Assembly (NCBI GenBank): GCA_024734555.1
Contig: JANPWX010020199.1
Location: forward strand, 3,356,762 to 3,420,761
Direction: 5' to 3'
Source of the DNA: Trochalopteron elliotii
Lineage: Eukaryota > Chordata > Aves > Passeriformes > Leiothrichidae
DNA length: 64,000 bases
In this document: in pieces, positions 38,159-50,607 of the stretch
Layout of the letters: the number at the start of each line of letters is the position of its first letter
Numbering within the stretch: the first letter of the stretch is position 1
Notes under the pieces: generated by a model
Seen by the model: the letters and a program-made list of their open reading frames with translations, nothing else
Told to the model about the DNA's origin: nothing
Database searches by the model: none
Translations under genes and position numbers: made by a program

Positions 38159-39764
38159 GAGTTGTTGCTATTTAAAATGTAATTCTCCTGTGCATGTTAT
38201 TATGTGTGTGGACTTTATTTTACAGAGTTATGGCTGCTGTAGGTAGTAGGATGTTGATATTGTAATTATGGTCAATGTTGCAGTAATTCAGTCAATAGAC
38301 TGCAGTGCTGCTTAGGCATGCTGAAAGGATTAAGAGACAAATGTCATGGATTATCTGTTACAAGAGGGCTGTTTTGAAAAACACATGGAATGGCAGCATG
38401 TTAACTGCAGAATTAGTTCTGAGCACTTCTCCTTTTATGTGTGTGTTCGTCTCCATTTCAACCCGTCCTCCTTTACTTCATTTCAGCTGCATAATTACTC
38501 CCTTTATTTCACCAACTCTCCTATTATTTTCTCCTTACATCTTGTGCTTCATTTTTATAGGTGGGATGCTGGACAACAGTTAGACAATCCTTAGAGGGCT
38601 GCTTCAGGACTTTGCTCCAGAGGTAGATACCTCATCTTTGTGTCCATCTATCAGCTAGATGACCTCAGAGGGGCAACATCGACAAGCTCATGGCAGATTG
38701 TACACTAAATGTAGCCTGGCATGTTAGGAGGTATGGTGTCCATTTTAATTTTGGCCTGTCTAGGGGTATGGCTCCACCTTCATAGGGACAGTGAGTCTGA
38801 TTGTGAAAAAAATCCTTAAGGTGGTTTAGCCCCATAGTCAGTAAGAGAGACTTGATTCTATAACTTTGTATGCACATAACAATGCTGCAGACTGTGGTTC
38901 GGCTAATAGGAATGCAGTTAGAAGATTTTGATTGTGAGGTCTTGAAGTGTAAGCTCTTATCAAATATGGCTACCATTGAAACATATTTCTGGATTTTAAA
39001 AATTCTTTTCCTACAGAATAGGTCTCTGTTTAAAGCTCTGTTAAGCTCCCCTTTCTGCCTTTCATTCTAATAATAAATAAGTTGTTCGCCTAACATATTT
39101 TTTTCCACTGCAGAAGAAATTCTCATGGAAAATATATTAGCAGCCTTGGAACAAAAGGTGCAGGATGGGGAGTTTCCCAGTGCATTCCACCACCCAATTG
39201 TTCTGTTCTATGTTGAGAACCAGTTGGTGTGCTCATTTATAACTACATGTTTTTGTAGAGAGTCATCAGGCTGCTAAGTGGAAAACACAAGAGCTTGTGT
39301 GAGCAAAGAGCATCTTGAGAAGAGCAGAGTGGAGCAGTTGGATTGCACACTTGCTTAGCAGTCCCTATGCATGTTCAGTATATCCCAAAAATGCTCATTG
39401 TTGGGATATGTGCCCCTGCAGCAGGTATTTTGTCATTACAGCTCAGCATAGATGGGCACAGGGGAAGTATATGTTTTGTTAGACACAGGAATTCCTGTGT
39501 TTATTAGGTTATTTGACCAAGATGCCACACAGTATTTGATTCTCAAGTGTTTACATAACTGATGGGATGAAAGAAAGAATTCAGGTTTTATTTGGAAACA
39601 GATAGAGAGACTTATCACAGCAACCAGAAAGGGATTGTTCCTCTCACACAAGGATAAGAGCTCCCAGCTTAGTGTTTGTGAACTTCAACTACATTTTCCA
39701 ACTCAGAAAGACATCCAGTGGTTAGGTGGCAGAGAGGTATTGTCTCTGCAGTCCTTGTGGATAG

Positions 39765-40100
39765 GGATTTTTAGCCTGGAGAGAAGAAGGCTCAGAGTAG
39801 ACCTTATTGCCCTCTACAACTACCTTAAAGGAGGTTGTAGCAAGGTGGGGTTCAGTGTTTTTTTCCTAGACAACTAGTGATATGACAGGTTATACTGGGA
39901 GAGGCTGAGGTTGGATATCAGAAAAAAATTTCTTCACTGAAAGGGTGGGAACAGGGTCCCCACAGGTAGAGTTACCATCCCTGGTGAATAGATGTGACAC
40001 ATTATGGTATGGTTCTGTGGGCATGGTGATATTTGGTCAAAGGTTGGACTTGATGATTTTGGAACTCTTTTCCAATCTTAATGATTCTGTGATTCTTGTG
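39765..40100 (+). mobile_element. CR1 LINE, 5'-truncated fragment with 3' end
   Basis: The sequence follows the end of avian CR1: CCTGGAGAGAAGAAGGCTCAG, ACCTTATTGCCCTCTACAAC, AAAGGAGGTTGTAGCAAGG, then TTTCTTCACTGAAAGGGTGG, ACCATCCCTGG, GGTTGGACTTGATGATTTTG and two terminal ATTCTGTG-type octamers. The first part corresponds to the last codons of the reverse-transcriptase ORF, the rest to the 3' UTR. It is shorter than the consensus I remember in the ACAAGTGATA to GGTTGGATAT region, so it carries internal deletions. No functional ORF remains. Confidence 0.93.
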
Positions 40101-40368
40101 GCATTTTTTTCACTATCGTGTCTTTGGTTGTTTGTGGAGGAGGACATTATATGGTGGTAGTAGAGATGTAAGAGTCAACACAATTGCTGAATGAATCAGG
40201 TTACCAACCCCGCAAGCTTGAGCTTTAGTTCCATGTGATCAGTTATAAGCAGTTTACGTTAACAGACCTTTAGATCAGTGATGTGAAGGTAATGTGCTAT
40301 CATCTCTGCAGGTTTCTGTAGAAAAAAAATGCAATTATTCCTCTTAAAAATCTGGTTAGGCTGTCTCT

Positions 40369-40953
40369 TGTACGGGTTACAGCTGGGGTAGGGTTAATTT
40401 TCTTCATAGTGGCTGGTATGGGGGCAGTGTTTTGGATTTGTGCTGAACACAGGGTTGATAATATAGAGATGTTTTTGTTATTGCTGTGCAGGGCTTCCAC
40501 AGAACCAAGGCCTTTTCTGTTTCTCATACACTTTCCATGCTGATGAGGAGGTTGGGGGTGCCTGGGAGGCTGAGATGAGACATGTTTGGGACAAGTGGCC
40601 CCAGCAGACCAAAAGGATATTCTAAACCATGTAACATCATGCTCAACATATAAAGAGAGGTAAGGAAGAAAGCAGTGCAAGGGACATTTGGAATGATGGT
40701 GTTTGTCTTCCCAAGTAGCCATTACATGCCATGGAGATGGCTGAACACCTGCCTGCCCATGGGAAGTAGTGAACTAATTCCTGGGTTTACTTTGTTTGTG
40801 TGTGTGGGTTTTGCTTCCCCTATTGAACAGTCTTCATCTCAACCAAAGATTTCTGGCTTTTACCCTTCCACTTTTTATCCCTGATCCCACTGGTAAAACA
40901 ATGAACGAGCAGCTGTGTGGGACTAGGTTGCTGACTGGGGTTAAACCATGACA
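40369..40953 (+). mobile_element. Avian ERVL-type solo LTR
   Basis: The start TGTACGGGTTACAGCTGG and the blocks GGGTTAATTTTCTTCATAG, TTTTGGATTTGTGCTGAAC, TGATGGTGTTTGTCTTCCCA and GAGATGGCTGAACACCTGCC match a common avian LTR. The end GGGTTAAACCATGACA closes with CA. TATAAAG lies at 40649-40655; the poly-A signal is decayed (CTATTGAAC, about 40819). CTCT occurs directly before (40365-40368) and after (40954-40957), a possible target duplication, although ERVL elements usually make 5 bp. Length 585 bp; no internal retroviral sequence adjoins, so it is solo. The 140-codon minus-strand frame at 40300-40722 is only an LTR by-product. Confidence 0.88.
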
Positions 40954-42225
40954 CTCTGTAGATTCCTATGGAAAGCTTTCTGTGCCCTCTGGAAGCATTA
41001 CCTCTCAGGAAAGGAAAGCATGAGCTGCAGTCTTTTTATTCATGTCCTTTTCTGACATGGCTGGTGTATGAATTCTTCCTTGTGTGTTGTCTTCTCCATG
41101 TGATCTTATGTATGTTCAGTGCCACAATGCTCCAAAAATATTGCAATTGTCTTCCTATCCTGGCAATGTGTAATGGCTGTCATCTCCCTGAGACTGGAAG
41201 CATCTACCTATGAATATGTCCCCGAAGCAATGGGAGTCAGCTTCTTGCGATACTTCCTGAGGCAGAGATGGGGTTTGAAGGAGCATGACTGGCTTCTGAT
41301 GCTCTCCATCAGGACCACATGAAGTCATTTCACACATCTGTGCAGGGGGTGTGCAAAGCTCCAGCAGGAGTGCTCGGGCAGTTGTTCATCTTTCAGGATG
41401 CACTGAGAGGAGCAGAGTCACAGTAACCACTAACATCTGTATTGAGGAATATACACATTCAGAATGCTGGTGAATCAACCAAACAACTGAATTCTGTAAT
41501 TTGAAAACACGACTACCCTTCCCTTTCAGTAATTAATTTTCTTTTATAACCTATGCCAAGTTTCCAGACACAAGGAGAGCCTTCTGATCACTACAAGCTG
41601 TGCTGCAGATTCCTTGGTCAGGTAGTATCCAGTAAATAAATTTTCCTAGCAGTCCAGCAGTGCTTTCTGCACAGCAAGTGTAAGGTGAAGGAGAAGCATG
41701 AGTATGAAGCCTTCATTGTTCAGAGAATTAGAGAAGGCTTCATCCACTGACTGAGATCTCTGCTCTGTGGCTGACTTTTCTTGGCTTGTAATAGAGTGGG
41801 AAGCCAAAACTCAAACTCTGCAGTTAGCCAGATGGCAAATGATCACTTTCCTATGTTCTGTGAACTTTATTTTCTTTCTGTGAGGGGAATACAACAGGGT
41901 TGTAGGAAACCAGACTGCATGGAGAAGTCTAAGGAAAAATGTAAGCAGGATATTTTTCACCCAGGGTGAAATGGTGGATAGAGTTAAGGACAAAAAGGTG
42001 GGCTGAAGAGGCACAGTGAGGTGTGCAGGCATCAGAGCAGCTTGCTTCTGTGTGCATACGAGGACAGGGATGCAGGTCTGAAAAAGCAAGCTGCCTGGAA
42101 GTATTTCTTTGACAGCAGGTCTTCAAGCCAAATCTTTGGCCACAAAGGAGAATTACTAAGAGTGACCCTAAAGCTCAAGAGGGTCAGTCCTGTGACTGAG
42201 AGACATTTCAACTCGGTGTGCCCAG

Positions 42226-42248
42226 CCCTGCCAGCTTTTCTGGCAGGG
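42226..42248. repeat. Perfect 9-bp hairpin, 5-nt loop
   Basis: CCCTGCCAG and CTGGCAGGG flank the loop CTTTT. Pairing does not continue beyond the nine base pairs, so this is too short for a microRNA precursor. Confidence 0.8.
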
Positions 42249-42444
42249 TTTAAATGTGTGGGGGAGATACCTGAGAGCATCACGGAGACACCTTTTAGCA
42301 GGGAAGGCGTCTGACAGAGGTTTGATGGGAAAGGTCTGTAGTTCAATACATGCTCTGATGCCTGAGTGGTGCACTCCTCAGGGGTCCAAACCTGCTGGTG
42401 TAAAGTAGAACATCTTTATAGCAGTTCTAATTTGTGCTGATGGC

Positions 42445-42467
42445 TGAGTTGGCCTCTGGCCAACTCA
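42445..42467. repeat. Perfect 10-bp hairpin, 3-nt loop
   Basis: TGAGTTGGCC and GGCCAACTCA flank the loop TCT. There is no U-rich tail or coding context that would suggest a terminator or a processed RNA. Confidence 0.85.
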
Positions 42468-43645
42468 TAGTTGGGGCAAGCAGAAGGAAAGCTTGCAATC
42501 ACCTCTTCCTCTCCACCAGAGCCGATGCTGTGCTGAGCATAAGCTTGGCTCAGTGTGGGACTGTGTCACTGAATCCTTCATAACAGAATGCACTGGGTCC
42601 AAAGCATGCATTCTGGTCTATCATATAAGCAATATGCCTTTTTAAAATTGTCACCGGCACCTTTATACATGCCAATTCTGGTGATAATTGCTGAATTTCT
42701 ACATTTAGAGGAAGCAAGTGCTTCATTAATATCACAATGTGCTATTGTTTATGGCATGTGTTCTGTTCCTTCTAAATATAGAATTTAGGTAATTATCACT
42801 GTGGTTATTTATTGACTCATTGCAGTTCAAATGTAGATACATAAGATCTTGCAGTAATATTTATTTTTAAAAGTTTGGAATCTCTGAAAAATCTCTCCCT
42901 TAGATGGGTTCAGCTCTTAGCTTCCTATAAAAATTTCATATCGCATTTTTGGATGGCCATCTGGTTTGTTGAAGCCTGAAAAATCTGCCTTACACCAACG
43001 CAGAAATTTTGCTTAGGAAAAAAAAAGATAAAACACCACCCAACCCTCAAAGATATCAAAGGGCTTTTTTCTTCATTCCTAGCAATTAAAATAACTTTGT
43101 ATCTATCTTTTGTTAGTCTTTAGTACTGGAGGATTGCAAGCATTTCTCAAAATTAACATACAGGAAATAGTTCAGGAGAGTATAATATTTTTCTTTTGTT
43201 GTATTTGTGGTGAGAATATACATTTTTGGGGTCTGAATTACTAAGAAAATTTGGAATTCTTCAGTCTCAAACTTCAGTTGCCCTGATAAGCGTGCCAGCC
43301 ATACCTGTGCTTGCAAGATCTTCCTGGTCAGGAGTTATGTGAAAGGCAAGAGGGCCTGCAAATTGGAATTTTGACCACCTATAGATGCTGGTTTATTCTT
43401 TCAGCACAGAGTGTTGGATTGTTTTTCCTAACTACAACTCAGCTCTTGTTCTAACAAAGTATGACTTGCATCATGCTGTGGCAAGAGAAAGTTGTAGATA
43501 ACGTCTTGTTGCATTAGACTATGCAAACATAGAAGAAAAGTTCTTCCTGGTAAGAGGCTACACTTGGTCACCTCTTTAAAAAATGCTCACGTCTAGAACG
43601 GGGTTGTTCAAATGAATGTGAGATGCTGTGGTGTCTTTAGACTTG

Positions 43646-43762
43646 AATCACAGAAACACAGAATCACAGAATAAACTTGGTTGAAAAAAACCTTTGAGAT
43701 CATCAAGTCCAACCTATGACCTAGAAAATGAACATCATTCCAAACTCTGAACTGTGCCAATT
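43646..43762 (-). mobile_element. CR1 LINE, 3' end fragment, minus strand
   Basis: Read on the + strand it begins AATCACAGAA and ACACAGAATCACAGAAT, the reverse complement of the CR1 terminal octamers. It continues AACTTGGTTGAAAAAAACC, TTTGAGATCATCAAGTCCAA and CCTATGACCTAG, the reverse of the CR1 3' UTR. About 115 bp remain; the far end (the CR1 5' side) is approximate. It contains no ORF remnant. Confidence 0.9.
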
Positions 43763-43923
43763 GTTAAAAGCGGGAATTATGAACAGCAGCATATTGATGT
43801 TGGCACCCTAGCTGCTGCTTGTGCCTCTGAAAATCTCTGAAAACTGATGAAATGTTTTTGCTGCAGAAAGTACCATTTAATATACATATTTTGCAAAAGA
43901 AAAAACAAAACAAAACAACCCCA

Positions 43924-43955
43924 CAAACAAACAAACAAACAAACAAACAAACAAA
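43924..43955 (+). repeat. (CAAA)8 microsatellite
   Basis: Eight uninterrupted CAAA units, preceded by AAAAC repeats at about 43905-43916. A pure array like this is likely to vary in length between individuals. Confidence 0.97.
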
Positions 43956-43965
43956 ACCACAACAA

Positions 43966-46900
43966 GAAAGGAACACAGAAACATCCTTTTGGAGAGCTTG
44001 GCTGAAGTCGAGCCTTCAGTAATTTTTCACTTCTGGTGATAGATCACAGTCTTCACTTTTTGGGCAGGTGAAGCAGTAGTTAATTTTTGCCAATTATTTA
44101 TATAGCTCCAGAGAATTGCAAAGACTTTCGTGCAGAAATTACAGGTGAATGTCCAAAGGACTATTAAGCTCCACACTGGCATCAAAGTAGTATGGTTGAC
44201 ATTGAGCAGAGGATGGAGGGGGAAAACAATAGGTTTCTGGAAAAAAAGTTGATGAGTCTCTTACTGTTCACTAATGAAGCTCTGCTGTTGCAGTCAAAAT
44301 GTAGACAAGACTGTGCCTGCTCTTTATTCAGAGAACCTCCTGAACACACCCCAAATCTGTTACTATAGGAGATCCTATATGTGTATAATGGCTAAGTGTG
44401 CCCAGTGATTTCCTGTACTGCTGGGCAGGTTGTGTGGATGGGAAACACAATATTCTCACCCAATCTTTTAAAGGCTGATAAAGATTAAATTCAATAAGAC
44501 CTGATAATGGCTTTGGGATTTGCCTAAAAAGAACAGGTAATTAGTCCCTGCCTCATGTTCGCTTAGTTTTTATCAAAAAAGAAATCTGAAAGCAATACCC
44601 AAATGTGTGTTAATTGTGTTTTAAATATATTTTTTTGTTTGCACTTTTAGGAAATTTTTAGCTCCTCAGACTGTTACAAGCTACGTGGTGCTTTTGGTTC
44701 TTTTTATTTTTGTTTTTAGCACTGAAATTATTATTGTTCTGTTTTCCATGTATTTATTCTTTGTCTTAGGTACAGACAGAAAAATAATCATTCCTGTGAG
44801 GCATTGCCTGTTCATGCTGTGGTAGTGTGTTCTGCTTTTCTTTATTGTATGGTCTTTAAATTGTTTGCTCACCTACCTCTCTTTTCCCTCCTGTCAACCT
44901 CCCATTACCATGAGCTTGTCCTACATTCTTTGGAACATGCTCAATTAGAAACCTTCATGCTCTGTTCCGTACATTTTTATGGACATTTTGAGTGTTTCTT
45001 TTGCATGTCCCTTCTTGTGGTGATGTCGTCAACACTTTTCAGGTTCCTCAAAATTGCAGAGAACACAGCAATACTTGCTATGAAAAGAGTGTAATTATTG
45101 GAAGCAATATTTTTTTCTTAAAATTTGTTTCTCTTTTAAAGTTTTACCGGAAAAAAAACTAATTTCAGATTGCTAATTTAACAAATAGTTTGGAATCAGG
45201 TATTTTTCTCCCTGATTTCCTGTTTCATAAGGTAGCCAATTATTTAGTTAGAGGAATGGCACTTAGAGTCATGTTAATTGTCATAGATTTATATCATTAA
45301 CATAGTAAGGCTTTTGGCAGTTCCTTACAATTAATCTAAATTAAAGCATAAGACAAAAAGCAAAAATCTATTTGCAAAATTACACTCAAAGCTGTTTCAT
45401 ATTATTGAAAACAAGTTTCTATAAGGATCACTCTTGATCTGCCATTAACAGAAACTCTGATGTCCTGGATGACAATGCATTCTGGTCTTTTTAGCTTTAT
45501 GCATAGCATGGGAAGTTGAAGAAGTCCTGTAGGCTGGAATTCAAAAACAAAAAGAGATTTGACAAATTTTTGGTGATGCCAAGACTACCGTTGTTGCAAT
45601 GCAACAAGAACAAGTATTTTGGGGGAGGCTAAATATCTGTAAATGCCTTCTGTCTGGATGATACAGGGTTGTGGTATCATTTGCAGCTAGAATGAGTTGC
45701 CTGCATTATTATGTGTTACAGAAAAAAAGAAGGAAGAAAGAACAAAAATTGCAAATCTATACTGAAACAAAACCTGTCTATAAGAGAGGAAGAAAACATT
45801 CTATTTTGTATGATGGATGATATTATAGTTGAAGAAAAGTCCAATTATTTGTGCTTTTCTCCATGAAAGTCTGCACTAATGGCTTTTAGGATGACTCTTT
45901 GTGAGACAGGGATTGGAGATCTAGAAAATAAGGTCTGCTAGGAAGGAGTAATTTGGGCTTATGTAGCTTTTAATGATATTATCACAGCAAAGGGTTTAAT
46001 AAGACACCGGTTTTTGCAGTGAGAAGGTTGACAAAGTTTCCCTGTGCCCAAGGAGCAGATAAAAAAGTAAGCATTTACACTGCAAAAGATTCTGTTTATT
46101 AGGACTGGGATAGCAGAAAAGAGAAATACTAGAAAAGATATCATGGTATTTCCAGGCAGGATCTTTCATCAAAGACCTTTAGGTGGGAAATTTGACACAA
46201 GTGGCAGGTGTGATGAGGGAATATTGGACATTTGCAGTCATGGAACAACTGACCTGCCACAACTCCTACTGCTAAGTACATTCCTAATAGCAAACTACAT
46301 AGCTGACACTTAATTTACATTGCTCTGCTCAGATGTCCTTAACTCAGCCTTATGAACATAGTTATATTTTTCCTAGTGGTTGAGAATTCCTCAAAAAAAA
46401 AGGTCTTAATACACTCTGAATTGCATCTTAGGAGACTTTAGAGGGCTGTAGTAGATTAGAGCACATAATCAGTGGGGCAGGTCTGTTGAAGTATTTTCCT
46501 GAGGGCCTGTCAACATTCAGATCTTCCTCTTAAGTTAAATTCACTTACACAATGATTTTCACCAAAACATCTTACAGGGGAGTAATTATTCTTCAGTGAC
46601 TAAAGTAGCAAAGCTTTAGCATGTGGGGACAAATTCTGACAACAAATAGACGTATCCTATGTTAACATCAGTTGAACTAATTAGATGGGGAAAAATACAA
46701 AGAAATTTAGAAGGAAAGAGAGTGGTCTTATAAACAATATTAGAAATGAAGATGTCCCTTGAGAAAGTTTCACATTTGTTACTGATTGTTTTTTTTTAAG
46801 TTAAAGATTTTTGTCACTCAACATTCTTTAGACTGAAATAAGGTCTGTTTTAAACCTGAAAACTGGATTTGCATGGATTTTGTTTTTGTTTTTGTTTTTA

Positions 46901-49900
46901 ATTTTTTTCTTTTTTTTAAGGAAAGGCTTTCATAAAAAATTTGTAAATGGAGACATAAACTTGAAAGCTGGAAAAGTCGAACAGCTGTTTTTGCTATTTT
47001 TCTGTCTTTTTTTTTCCCTAACATCGAATTTATTTATATTACATGCCAGCCTTTGCCCTTTGGTGTTGTAATTATTACCTTGAAAATGTATATTTTAAGA
47101 ATGATTTAAAATTAAGATTGATTGAATTCCATTGCCTATTAAAAATCAAAATATGAATACAAGTTTTCAGTGAACAGGGTACTTTTGGTGTGATCAAATG
47201 TGCCTGTCCTGACTTCTCTCTTTGCATCAAATAGGATTCTGTGATCTGTAGGATTAAATATATTAGTTTCAAGGTAAAATTGTGGAAAAGAGTTCACTCT
47301 GTCAGATTAGAAATTATGATTTTTCTTACTTTTTTTTTCATTTATTGGTCACTGAAATAAAAAAAAAAAAACAACCAAACACTTTGTTAACATGAAAATA
47401 AATGTCAGAGCTTTCAGAATGGAATAGTAAGTATTTGGCTGGCAATTTGCAAAATTTGAAAAAACAATATTTTCCTGTCTGAAAAAATTTAGTATCTGTT
47501 CACTAACATCAATACTATTTTATTTACAGAACCAATTCATTGGAAGAATCATGCATTTAGATTTTATATGGATGTAGGTAATGCATTACTTTTTTTTTTT
47601 TAATATTCATGGATATTGGAACTAAATTTAGTATCACTGGAATGTTTCAGAGTAGATTCTCAGACTTTATTTTTCATATATATTATAGCTAGTAGTAAAG
47701 AAAAAAATGACAGTATTTGAAGGTGTTGACCTTGTTTAAAACATAATTTGCTATTAACAGGAACAACATTACACGCCCTTCCTAACGCAGCCTCTGTGTC
47801 AGTTTTGAATTACCAGTTTTCAGGACTGGCTGCTAGTTTGGTAGGAAACTGCTTAGGAGTTGCTAGATAATATGAATTTTCTTAATTCTCTGTGGTATTC
47901 ATAAATGAAGTGCCATCATTATTTAAGATGAGTAAACTCAGCATCTATTTGGCATTTCTTCTCCCAAGGTACAACAATATTGCAGCTCAGAATATTTACA
48001 CACAAGTTTATTCAGGACTGAGTTAAATTAGCAACTTTGTTTACAAAAATACCACCCCTCTCTGATCAAGTGAAAGTACATGCCAAATCACTAGTGTATC
48101 TTGAGTCTTTTATGTTGACCTTAATGAGGCTTCGAAATTAATCCAGAAGCATATGGTATTTTTGTTCTTTTAAATAGCCTTTTAGCAGCACTCCTCCACA
48201 CAAAATGTTCCCACATTTACAGGTAATACAGCCTTAAAAATTAGTGCTTAAAAGTACAGTTGATACCGTGGTGGGGAACGAAGTGGGGAGGAGGGAACTG
48301 CTAGACTAGGATTGAAGACCTTTATTTTGTTCTTGTCTCTACCACTATATTGCTGTATCACTATAGGAAGTTACCCATCCTATTTGATCTCTCTGCTGTA
48401 AATCTTCCAGATGGCTTCTTTGTTTTTTTCTATAGGACCTAGCATTGTGGTCCTGTAACCTCAACAAGAATATGTTTGGCAGATTATGTGGCACCTTATC
48501 TCCTTGGAGCCGCAAACCCACTCCATGGAAAATTGTGTTTGCCATGGGTGCTGGTACCAGAATGGGGACACAGGTTCTAAGGGACATGTTAACTTCTGAG
48601 GTGTTTCTCATGGTCTTCTGGTGTCCATATGTAGCACCATTTATTGTTTTAAATGCAACAAATCTGTCTCAAAGAACAGTACATTGCAATGATTTTTTCA
48701 GGAGAAAGCACTTAATGTTTAACTGCTGCAATCTGTACATTTCAATTAAAAGTGCAATATTCTTTATATGTACAAAGAGGAAGTCCCAACTTCACTGCTA
48801 CAAAAAAATGGCATACTACATAAACCAAGTTCTCCCCTCTGGAAACAATATAGTAGGAACATGAATTCTAGTTTATCTATTCACTTTGTTTTGGCCTGTT
48901 TGTTTTCACTTCTCTTCATTTGATTGCATTTAACCCTTATTTTTATCTGATAAAAATTCTAAACTGCTTCAGAACTGATATTCAGTCCTCTAGGAGAAAG
49001 AACTAACGCTCAGGGGTGCAAGTCCCTCTTTTGGAGGGCACAATCTTATTTGTGACACTGATATAAAACTATTGAAAGTGAGCTGAATAGATGAAGAATA
49101 ATCTTTGTATTATGGTAAGTAGACTGTCATGCTGCTAGCAGCCCTGCAAAATATCACACATCAAAGCTTCCACACTGAGCTAATACTAATTCCAATATTC
49201 CATATGCACATACTGCGTGTAGGGTGGATGTGTATGCACAAGGGGAGATGAAAACATAGTAGAAGGAGATGACATGAATGCAACTTTTGACTTTTCTTTT
49301 GCTATGAAAGAAAACCTTGTAATAACAGGATGTAGTCAAAGTCTTTGCTTTCCTTAGCTTCTTTTTCTTTTTTTTTATTAAGTTGTCAATAAGCAATTAA
49401 AAAATGACAGAAAACTTTTGGTTTTTTCCTGCATTTTAAGAAGAAATCAGGGAAGAGTGGTTGGAAATTATGTCCTAAATACCAGTCTTAAAAAAAATTA
49501 GTGTTGTTCTTTGGGTGATGGCAACTAATGTGATTGCTGTAGTTGTTTTATTTGCCCCGAGATCACAAAGAAATAATGGGTTTGTTTTGTATATTGTCAC
49601 TACACACAACAAGGATGAATTGGTAGGAAAATCTAAACAAAAAGAAAAGTCTAAATATGCAATAGATGTGACGCTGATTGCAACTTGGTAAAAACTTTCA
49701 TCTGCTTTGTAACGTATGTTTAATTTTAATATTTTGTATGCAAAACACACGTGGCTGTGTCTGGTGAGGATCTGAGAGATGTGTGGCACTGCTGCTGTGG
49801 TGTCTGTCCCATTTACCAGAGGATAGAAGATCCTTGTAGTCTCACTTACAGCTAAAATTTAGCCCTTGTACAAGTGTCAGGCTTCAGTGCATGTGAAGAC

Positions 49901-50378
49901 ATGTGTGTACCCTCCACAAGCTTTGCAGATTTTAAAATCCTAGGATTAATTAAAGAAAAAAATTAAAATTTCTCTTTAGAAGTTATATCTAGATTTTTTT
50001 TTTCTCAAACAACGCAGTATGGCTGATTTATTTTTAAACCCTTAAATTGCTGGGGAAAAAAAATCCAACAAAACCAAGAACAGCCAGAATAAATTCATAT
50101 AGCCTGTGTTCCTAATTTTACCACTTACCTTAAAGAAAATAATTTAAAAAGAACAAGGCTCCAACACATAAAATATGTGACTTTTTTTTTAGATTACATG
50201 AAATTCAAATGGTACGATGCTGACCTTTGAGAAAAAATCAGCCTTTTTGTTTTTCTCCTTTCATTAGCTGCATAAAGAAGCACTATTTATTTCCTTTTAT
50301 AATTTTTAAGCTAAAGCCAATGCAATTCTCCCAAGTACATAAAATTTGTTTTTTACTTTTTCTACCCAAAATCTTCCA
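43966..50378. other. Unique AT-rich DNA, no gene seen
   Basis: About 6.4 kb of AT-rich sequence with short T and A homopolymers. The 139-codon frame at 48445-48864 and the 96-codon frame at 44804-45094 have no recognisable domain. No transposon terminus identified. Confidence 0.5.
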
Positions 50379-50607
50379 AATCACAGAATCACAGAATAGC
50401 TCAGGTTGGAAAGGACTCTGATTTATCCTCTGATCCAACCTCCCTGCCTCAAGAAGAGTCAACATAAAGCACATGGCATCGAATTGTGTCCAGACAGTTT
50501 TTAAATATCTTCACTGAAGGACACCCCTGAACCTCTCTGGGCAATTTGTTCCAGTGCACAGCCACCTGCAGAATAAAGAACTTCTTCCTCATATTCATAC
50601 TGGTTTA
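50379..50607 (-). mobile_element. CR1 LINE, 3' end fragment, minus strand
   Basis: On the + strand it starts AATCACAGAATCACAGAATAG followed by CTCAGGTTGGAAAGGACTC and TGATCCAACCTCCCTGCC. Then come CCCCTGAACCTCTCTGGGCAA, TTGTTCCAGTGC and AAAGAACTTCTTCCTCAT, the reverse complement of the CR1 3' UTR and last ORF segment. The middle part is diverged from the consensus I know. About 230 bp survive, non-functional; the distal limit is approximate. Confidence 0.93.

Larger units (their letters stand above)
32471..39764. other. Unique DNA, no gene seen; contains a G4 motif and a FOX-type palindrome
   Basis: About 7.3 kb without recognisable transposon or exon. Notable short sites are listed separately (36930-36962 and 38136-38158). 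An A16 run lies at 35261-35276. The 95-codon frame at 35310-35597 and the 120-codon minus frame at 35951-36313 carry no recognisable domain. Confidence 0.5.
40954..43645. other. Unique DNA with two strong hairpins, no gene seen
   Basis: No transposon or exon recognised. Two perfect short inverted repeats occur 200 bp apart (42226-42248 and 42445-42467). The region 41940-42380 is less AT-rich than average and shows overlapping open frames on both strands (92-104 codons) without a known domain. Confidence 0.5.

Noticed and set aside
40300..40722. 140-codon minus-strand frame
   Set aside because: It lies almost wholly inside the ERVL-type solo LTR, antisense to it.
48445..48864. 139-codon + strand frame
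   Set aside because: No recognisable family; the second half is Cys/Phe/Lys-rich low-information sequence and no RNA evidence can be seen.
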